Shown piece after piece: positions 13,548 to 17,927 of a DNA stretch of 17,927 nt. This DNA is from Bacillota bacterium. Its GTDB lineage: Bacteria; Bacillota; Limnochordia; Limnochordales; ZCTH02-B6. The stretch's first letter is position 1; every line of letters starts with the position of its first letter. The stretch is taken from assembly GCA_017578085.1 (NCBI GenBank), contig PKQR01000034.1:1-17927 (forward strand). Reading direction: 5' to 3'. Under the pieces are notes generated by a model. It made no database searches, had not been told where the DNA came from, and saw nothing but the letters and a program-made list of their open reading frames with translations. A program made the translations under genes and the position numbers.

Positions 13548-15233
13548 GTGGAGCTCGCCATCCAAACGTGGGAAGCGTACACGCCCGCCGCACGCCGGCG
13601 GGTGCTTAATGATCTGGGGCCCATGGGCCGCTCGGCGCTGTCTGAGCTGCCGCCCGGCGCCTGCCACATCGGCCTTCTCCAGGGGACGTCCCATGAGGCC
13701 GCAGCCGTCCTGGCCGCGGCGGTCGAGCAGCGCGGCGGGCTTGTGCGCCGCCGGGGCGACGCGTGGCTCATCGCCGCCAGCCTGGGCGCATGGTGGCAGG
13801 GGATAACGGCTTTGCGGCGCAGCGGGCAGGCTTGCAGGTGGGAGGTTGCCCGGCGGGTCGAGGCGTCCCTGATGGAGGACAGCGGCCGTCCCGCCAAGGA
13901 CATGCCGTGCCGGGACCGGGTGCTGCCCGTCGGCCGCCGCACCGTCGTGATGGGCGTGCTCAACGTCACCCCGGACTCCTTCTGGGACGGGGGACGCCAC
14001 CTGCACCCAGACGCGGCCGTGGCCCGGGCGCGGGAGATGGTAGCGGAGGGCGCCGACGTCATCGACATCGGCGGCGAATCAACGCGGCCCGGCGCCGAAC
14101 CGGTGTCCGCAGCGGAGGAACTCCGGCGGGTGCTCCCGGTGGTGGAGCGGCTGGCTGGGGAGGTCACCGTGCCCTTGTCCATCGATACCTATAAGGCCGA
14201 AGTGGCCGAACGGGCCCTGGCCGCCGGCGCCCACATCATCAACGACATCAGTGCGCTGCGCTTTGACCCCGCCATGGCTGAGGTGGCCGCCGCCCATGAC
14301 GTCCCGGTGGTGCTGATGCACATGCAGGGCACGCCCCGGGATATGCAGTGGAACCCCACCTATGAGGCTGTCGTCCCAGATATCTTGGACTTTCTGGATG
14401 CGGCCATCGGGCGCGCTCTGGCCGCCGGCGTGCGGCGGGAACTGATCCTGGTTGATCCGGGCATCGGCTTCGGCAAGACCTTGGACCACAACCTAGAGAT
14501 CCTGCGGGAGCTGGACGCGTTTCGCTTGACGGGCTGCCCGGTGCTGCTCGGGCCGTCGCGCAAGTCCTTTATCGGCAACATTCTGGGCCTGCCGCCGCTC
14601 TTGCGGCTGGAAGGGACGGCGGCCTCGGTTGCCCTTGGAGTCAAGGCCGGGGTTTCGGTGGTGCGAGTCCACGACGTGGAAGCCATGCGCCGCACGGCGC
14701 GGGTGGCCGACGCCATCGTGCGCGGCTATCGTCCCGCGCGAGCGTTTTTGAGCCTGGGCGCTAACCTGGGTGACCCGGTTGCGCAATTGCGGGAGGCGGT
14801 GCGGCGCCTGCGCCGGCTGCCCGGCACGCGGGTGGTCGCATGCTCGTCGGTGTACCGGACCGAGCCTGTGGGCCCGGTGGCTCAAGACTGGTTTTACAAC
14901 TTGGTCTTAGAGGTCGAAACCGATCTGGACCCTGTGCGCTTAGTCGCCGAGGGCCTGCGCATCGAAGTCGAGTTAGGCCGCCGGCGGACGGTGCGCTGGG
15001 GCCCGCGCGTCATCGACATCGATTTGGTGCTTTACGGCGACGAGCGGATGGACAGGCCCGACTGCCGCGTGCCTCATCCGGAAAGCCACCGGCGGCGGTT
15101 TGTGCTGCAGCCGTTGGTGGAGCTGGCGCCCGACGTGCGCTGGCGAGGGAGGTCTGCCCAAGAGCATCTGGCCCACTTGCCCCCTGGCCAAGATCTGGAG
15201 TACTGGGGGCCGCTGGAGGACACCGCTGGGTAG
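13548..15233 (+). CDS. Bifunctional dihydropteroate synthase / HPPK fusion
   Basis: It has about 561 residues in three parts. Residues 1-120 form the N-terminal extension seen in long clostridial-type DHPS. Residues about 130-395 form the DHPS TIM barrel (FolP), with MGVLNVTPDSFWDGG, DVIDIGGESTRPGAEPVS, SIDTYKAEVAE, INDISALR, VVLMHMQGTP, DPGIGFGKTLDHNLE and GPSRKSFIG. It condenses pABA with the pterin pyrophosphate. Residues about 399-561 form HPPK (FolK), which pyrophosphorylates 6-hydroxymethyl-dihydropterin: FLSLGANLGDP, SSVYRTEPVG, RWGPRVIDIDLVLYG and PHPESHRRRFVLQPL. The two domains catalyse successive folate steps. The start is uncertain: GTG 13548 (GAGG 11 nt upstream) fits the family N-terminus; GTG 13536 or 13395 are alternatives. 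The usual folB between folP and folK is absent here. A small hairpin (15234-15248) follows the stop. Confidence 0.93.
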   Translation: MELAIQTWEAYTPAARRRVLNDLGPMGRSALSELPPGACHIGLLQGTSHEAAAVLAAAVEQRGGLVRRRGDAWLIAASLGAWWQGITALRRSGQACRWEVARRVEASLMEDSGRPAKDMPCRDRVLPVGRRTVVMGVLNVTPDSFWDGGRHLHPDAAVARAREMVAEGADVIDIGGESTRPGAEPVSAAEELRRVLPVVERLAGEVTVPLSIDTYKAEVAERALAAGAHIINDISALRFDPAMAEVAAAHDVPVVLMHMQGTPRDMQWNPTYEAVVPDILDFLDAAIGRALAAGVRRELILVDPGIGFGKTLDHNLEILRELDAFRLTGCPVLLGPSRKSFIGNILGLPPLLRLEGTAASVALGVKAGVSVVRVHDVEAMRRTARVADAIVRGYRPARAFLSLGANLGDPVAQLREAVRRLRRLPGTRVVACSSVYRTEPVGPVAQDWFYNLVLEVETDLDPVRLVAEGLRIEVELGRRRTVRWGPRVIDIDLVLYGDERMDRPDCRVPHPESHRRRFVLQPLVELAPDVRWRGRSAQEHLAHLPPGQDLEYWGPLEDTAG

Positions 15234-15248
15234 GCGCACCCTGTGCGC
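15234..15248 (+). other. Short hairpin directly after the DHPS-HPPK stop
   Basis: GCGCAC and GTGCGC pair perfectly around a CCT loop, starting at the base after the TAG. The gap to the convergent darA end is only 43 nt. No T-tract follows on the plus strand, so it may be a weak terminator or an mRNA 3'-end stabiliser. Confidence 0.35.
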
Positions 15249-15276
15249 GGGAACGAGAGCCGGCTTTGGTTGCGGG

Positions 15277-15597
15277 CTAGATCTTGTGGAACTGGTCGAC
15301 GTCGAGCACCCAAACGGTGGCGCCGCCCGACTCGATTTCCATGGGCATCGCCACCGACGTGGGGATTTCCGCCGGGGCCTGGGGCAGGAGCTTCTTGCGC
15401 CGGACGCATACCCGCCGGATGATGCGGAGCACTTCGTCCACTTGCTGGTCGTGGACGCCGATGAGCAGGGTGGTGTTGCCCCGCAGCAGAAAGCCCCCGG
15501 TACTGGCTAACTTGGTCGCGCTGAAGTTGTTGTCGATGAGCGCGTCCATAAGAACGGTCGCGTCGTCGTCCTCCACGACGGCGAGGATCAGCTTCAT
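15277..15597 (-). CDS. darA: Cyclic-di-AMP receptor (DarA/PstA/YaaQ family)
   Basis: This small cytoplasmic PII-like signal protein of 106 residues has the normal length for DarA. It matches the family from end to end: KLILAVVEDDDATVLMDAL, FSATKLASTGGFLLRGNTTLLIGV with the conserved Thr/Gly-rich segment, the helix QQVDEVLRIIRRVC, and the C-terminal GGATVWVLDVDQF strand. DarA trimers bind c-di-AMP at subunit interfaces; downstream partners are largely unknown. ATG 15597 is preceded by AAGGGGGG about 10 nt upstream. It is alone here, whereas in Bacillus yaaQ lies between tmk and holB. A possible -10 (TACAAT on the minus strand, 15767-15772) lies about 170 bp upstream with a poor -35. It is convergent with the folate fusion gene. 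Confidence 0.93.
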   Translation of the reverse strand: MKLILAVVEDDDATVLMDALIDNNFSATKLASTGGFLLRGNTTLLIGVHDQQVDEVLRIIRRVCVRRKKLLPQAPAEIPTSVAMPMEIESGGATVWVLDVDQFHKI

Positions 15598-15924
15598 CAG
15601 GGAAACCCCCCTTCAGGCTGTCTGTCTCGGATCTATTGCCCACGGCGGGGAAATTTCCTTTCGAGACGGGTTGCGAGGGGAGATGCGGGCGGAAGCGGGA
15701 GGCAACGGTGCCTGGCCGCCGGCAGGTCACAGTAAAGGCGGGCAAGTTTCTCACCGTTGCGGGATCATTGTATCCGCCTGGGAACGAAAGGTATACGCCG
15801 GGAAGCCCGCGGGTGCGCCGCCCGGCGCCGGGCGGCGCCTGCCCGGAGCGGCAATGCGTGCAGCGCCCGCCCGCAGCGGCGGCCCGTGCTGGACGCGCGT
15901 GGGCCCGGCGGGAGGTGACGTCTG
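15598..15924. other. 327-bp non-coding divergent region between darA and the two-helix protein
   Basis: I see no credible gene. Features present are the darA ribosome binding site at its left end and a 10-bp palindrome GGAAATTTCC at 15649-15658. There is a candidate minus-strand -10 (TACAAT, 15767-15772) and a weak plus-strand pair (TTGTAT at 15768 and TATACG at 15792, 18 bp apart). A perfect 24-bp palindrome lies at 15815-15838, and the strong GGAGGTGA site (15911-15918) of the next gene is at the right end. Promoter assignments here are weak. Confidence 0.5.
15815..15838. repeat. Perfect 24-bp palindrome
   Basis: Each 12-bp arm reads GCGCCGCCCGGC on its own strand with no spacer and no mismatch. 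It lies 86 bp upstream of the two-helix protein start and about 218 bp upstream of darA. As DNA it could be an operator for a dimeric regulator; as RNA it could form a terminator-like or leader hairpin, though there is no T-run on either side. Confidence 0.6.
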
Positions 15925-16257
15925 GTGCGCTGGCTAGGAATGACCGCCGCGATCGCCACCTTGATCGCGGTGGTGATGAACACCATCTGGTTTGCCCGGC
16001 GGGGCATGGGACTGGGCGGCTTTTTCTCCATCGCGTGGCCGGCGGCATTGGCCACGTTTGGGCTGGTAACCTTTGCCTTGGTGCTGGGCTTCGTCTCGGT
16101 GCGGGCGCTCAACCGTGCGGCCGAAGCCGATGGCGCGGACCGCGAGTCCACCGGGGACGCCGGCCGGAATGAAACCGGCAATGCCGCGCACGGTCGCACC
16201 GGCGGTGGGAGCGCTCCGGACAGCACCCCTGGGCCAAGGCCTGGAGAGAGGAATTGA
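15925..16257 (+). CDS. Small membrane protein of unknown function
   Basis: This 110-residue protein has two hydrophobic helices, about residues 6-23 (MTAAIATLIAVVMNTIWF) and 32-57 (FFSIAWPAALATFGLVTFALVLGF), joined by an Arg/Gly turn. A long polar Gly/Arg/Asp-rich disordered tail ends in GPRPGERN. GTG 15925 is firmly supported by GGGAGGTGA at 15910-15918, one of the best ribosome binding sites in the window, 6 nt upstream. I recognise no family. The next gene, a glycoside hydrolase-like protein, starts 40 nt after its stop, so the two may form an operon. Positive residues between the helices (WFARRGMG) suggest a hairpin with that loop inside, which would place both termini outside (weak inference). 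Confidence 0.72.
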   Translation: MRWLGMTAAIATLIAVVMNTIWFARRGMGLGGFFSIAWPAALATFGLVTFALVLGFVSVRALNRAAEADGADRESTGDAGRNETGNAAHGRTGGGSAPDSTPGPRPGERN

Positions 16258-16297
16258 CGGTTTTGGGCTGAATCGTAAGAAATTGGGGTGCTGCCGC

Positions 16298-17927
16298 TTG
16301 GACGCCTTGAAGATGACGGTGCCCGACGCGATCGACCAACTCGCCCTCTACTACCCGACAGGGAACGAGTATGTGGCCTTGCCCCTGATCAACGAGCGCG
16401 GCGCCGTCGAGTCGGCCAACGTCCTCCACCTGGGCTGCAAGGGCCTGATTGAGTTCTGCGGCACCCAAGAGGCGCCGCTGCTGGCTCCGGTCGTCATGGT
16501 CAATGAGCGGGAGATCGAGTTCCCCGACATCGCCTGGCGGCGCCACGAGCACTGGATCCCCTATTTTACCGCCCACGCCGCGGGCCTGCGGGTGACGGGC
16601 ACCATCTGCGCCCCGCCCGGCCACCGCGGCTTTGTTTATATCCTTGAGGCGGAGAACTTGAGCGGCGCGTCCCTGCCCATCCGCTGGGGCTGGACCGGCA
16701 CCTTCGGCGTGGCCCGCCAGGCCGTCTACCGCTCGCGGCCGATGCTCGCCCGGCGCATGGCCTGGTACGATCGCTGGACCGACGCGCTGGCGCTGGAGCT
16801 CGCGGCGGGTCCTGCGACGGCGGCCATGGCCGTGGGCGGCTGGGTGCCCATGCGCGAGCTCGGCTGGTTTCTCGGACGGGCATCGTCGGCCGAGCGAGCC
16901 TTCCGCGCGGCCCTGGGCCACAGGGGCGGCCCATCCATGGAGCAGGCGTTGCGAGAAGACAACGAGACCGGTGCGCCGCTGCGGTTTGCGCTGGCCCAGG
17001 AGCAGGTGCTGGCGGCGGGGGAGCGGGCCCAGATTCACCTGTACGTGGCGGTGAGCGCGGAAGCCGACGGGGCCTGCACCACGGTGGTGGACCTGCAGCG
17101 GCACGGGGCGGCGGCCCTCGTGGATGAGGCGCGCCGGTGGCTCACGGCCCGCCTGCGGCCCGTGCCGGACACCAGCTTGAGCGAGCGGCTCAACCTCAAC
17201 CTGTGGTTCAATTACTTCTTTGCCGCCGGGCGGGCCATCGACACCGAAGAGCTGGTAATGGTTACCTCCCGGTCGCCCAGGTATTATGTGAGCGCGGCTT
17301 TCTGGGCGCGGGATGCTTTTCTGTGGAGCTTCCCCGGGGCGCTCTTGACCGATCCCGAGCGGGCGCGGGAGATGGTGCTGGCCGGTTTCGGCCGCTATTT
17401 GCGCAATGCGGGCGTGCACAGCCTCTACATCGACGGGACGGTGCTGTACCCCGGCTTTGAGCTGGACGAACTGTGCGCCTATTTGCTGGCGCTCGAACAG
17501 TACGTGCGGGCCACCGGCGACTGGGGCATCCTGGAAGAGACCGGGCTCGGCGGCACCAAGCGCGTCTTTGACGGGGTGATGTGGCTGGAGCAGCTCCTGG
17601 AGCAGCACCGCCACCCCGAGCGCCACTTGTATGCCACATTCTTGTCCCCGACCGACGACCCGGTCACCCACCCGTACCTCACCTACGACAACGCCATGGT
17701 GTGGCGGGCCTGGCGGGCCTTGGCGCTGCTCAAGCGGCAGCGGGGCGACAGCCTCGGCGAATGGCGCGCCAACCAGCGGGCCGCCCAGGTCAAGGAGGCA
17801 GTGCGCCGCCAGTGCGTCGTGGACGGCCCACGGGGACCGATGTTCGCGTGGGCCTTGGACGATCGGCGGCGGGCGCAGCTTTTGGACCAGCCCCCAGGCA
17901 GCCTGCAGTTGCTGGCCTACTACGGGT
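16298..17927 (+). CDS. Putative (alpha/alpha)6-barrel glycoside hydrolase, GH125/debranching-like, 3' truncated
   Basis: The frame is open for 543 codons and runs off the window. Residues 1 to about 275 look like a beta-sandwich domain (alternating strands such as APPGHRGFVYILEAENLSG). From about 280 a helical domain resembles six-hairpin glycosidases. SERLNLNLWFNYFFAAGRAID leads to YYVSAAFWARDAFLWSFPGA (W336, R338, D339), which recalls the 'W.RD' substrate-pocket motif of GH125 and related debranching or mannosidase families. YPGFELDELCAYLLAL and HPYLTYDNAMVWRAWRAL follow. No signal peptide is visible, so it is probably cytoplasmic. The start is TTG 16298 with TTGGGGTG 7 nt upstream; TTG 16283 or 16307 are alternatives. 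The exact family and substrate are not certain; GH15/GH63-type relatives are possible. Confidence 0.62.
   Translation, partial: MDALKMTVPDAIDQLALYYPTGNEYVALPLINERGAVESANVLHLGCKGLIEFCGTQEAPLLAPVVMVNEREIEFPDIAWRRHEHWIPYFTAHAAGLRVTGTICAPPGHRGFVYILEAENLSGASLPIRWGWTGTFGVARQAVYRSRPMLARRMAWYDRWTDALALELAAGPATAAMAVGGWVPMRELGWFLGRASSAERAFRAALGHRGGPSMEQALREDNETGAPLRFALAQEQVLAAGERAQIHLYVAVSAEADGACTTVVDLQRHGAAALVDEARRWLTARLRPVPDTSLSERLNLNLWFNYFFAAGRAIDTEELVMVTSRSPRYYVSAAFWARDAFLWSFPGALLTDPERAREMVLAGFGRYLRNAGVHSLYIDGTVLYPGFELDELCAYLLALEQYVRATGDWGILEETGLGGTKRVFDGVMWLEQLLEQHRHPERHLYATFLSPTDDPVTHPYLTYDNAMVWRAWRALALLKRQRGDSLGEWRANQRAAQVKEAVRRQCVVDGPRGPMFAWALDDRRRAQLLDQPPGSLQLLAYYG

Noticed and set aside
13055..13609. 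A 184-codon plus-strand frame between the CPBP and DHPS genes
   Set aside because: It begins inside the CPBP gene, is Arg/Gly/Pro-rich and conflicts with both the small membrane ORF and the DHPS frame.
15074..16048. A 324-codon minus-strand frame spanning darA
   Set aside because: It overlaps darA out of frame and the non-coding spacer; Arg/Pro/Ser-rich with no domain.
16109..17671. A 520-codon open frame on the minus strand
   Set aside because: It is antisense to the glycoside hydrolase-like gene, whose sense frame is far more protein-like. The antisense product is Gly/Arg/His/Gln-rich with no family pattern, as expected in GC-rich DNA.
1..17927. CRISPR array, tRNA, rRNA, insertion sequence or phage genes
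   Set aside because: No regularly spaced repeats, cloverleaf-like or rRNA sequence, transposase motifs or terminal inverted repeats were seen on reading both strands.

Overview
The window is a chromosomal segment of very high G+C content (my estimate is about two-thirds G+C), with frequent GTG and TTG starts and strong purine-rich ribosome binding sites. The gene set is that of a deep-branching, high-GC member of the Bacillota (Firmicutes). It includes a DarA/YaaQ cyclic-di-AMP receptor, a YtvI-like AI-2E family permease, acetate kinase, DUF502 and DUF1015 proteins, and a clostridial-style long dihydropteroate synthase. An AsmA/TamB-like protein followed by a SurA/PrsA-like parvulin suggests, but does not prove, a diderm lineage such as Limnochordia. 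No phage, transposon, CRISPR, tRNA or rRNA is visible. This looks like core chromosome, not an island.

Layout. (1) 1-2002: the 3' end of a copC-like gene, then a large CopD protein carrying a YtkA-like domain and a C-terminal cytochrome c domain, together a copper-handling unit. (2) 1983-2786, minus strand: a 4Fe-4S assimilatory (P)APS reductase (cysH), overlapping the copD 3' end by 20 nt. (3) 2971-6160: a TamB/AsmA-like envelope protein and a secreted or anchored parvulin isomerase. (4) 6319-8089: an AI-2E permease (minus) and a DUF502 membrane protein (plus), divergent across a 58-bp spacer. (5) 8086-9282, minus: ackA, overlapping the DUF502 gene tail by 4 nt. (6) 9531-13140: DUF1015, guaB (with its own near-consensus promoter overlapping the DUF1015 stop) and a CPBP-family membrane protease joined to guaB by a GTGA overlap. 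(7) 13257-15233: a putative 41-residue single-pass membrane peptide, a very stable hairpin, and a DHPS-HPPK folate fusion. (8) 15277-15597, minus: darA. (9) 15598-15924: a 327-bp non-coding divergent region containing a perfect 24-bp palindrome. (10) 15925-17927: an orphan two-helix membrane protein and a glycoside hydrolase-like protein that runs off the window.

How the genes fit together. Most neighbours are unrelated housekeeping functions: purine synthesis, folate synthesis, acetate/ATP metabolism, sulfate assimilation and second-messenger sensing. They are packed tightly, with convergent overlaps and short divergent spacers. The functionally coherent pairs are copC-copD and TamB-like/parvulin. 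I found no clearly new multi-gene system. The most unusual items are the CopD-YtkA-cytochrome c fusion, the shortened TamB-like protein, the DHPS-then-HPPK domain order without folB, and two strong palindromic elements at 13397-13428 and 15815-15838.
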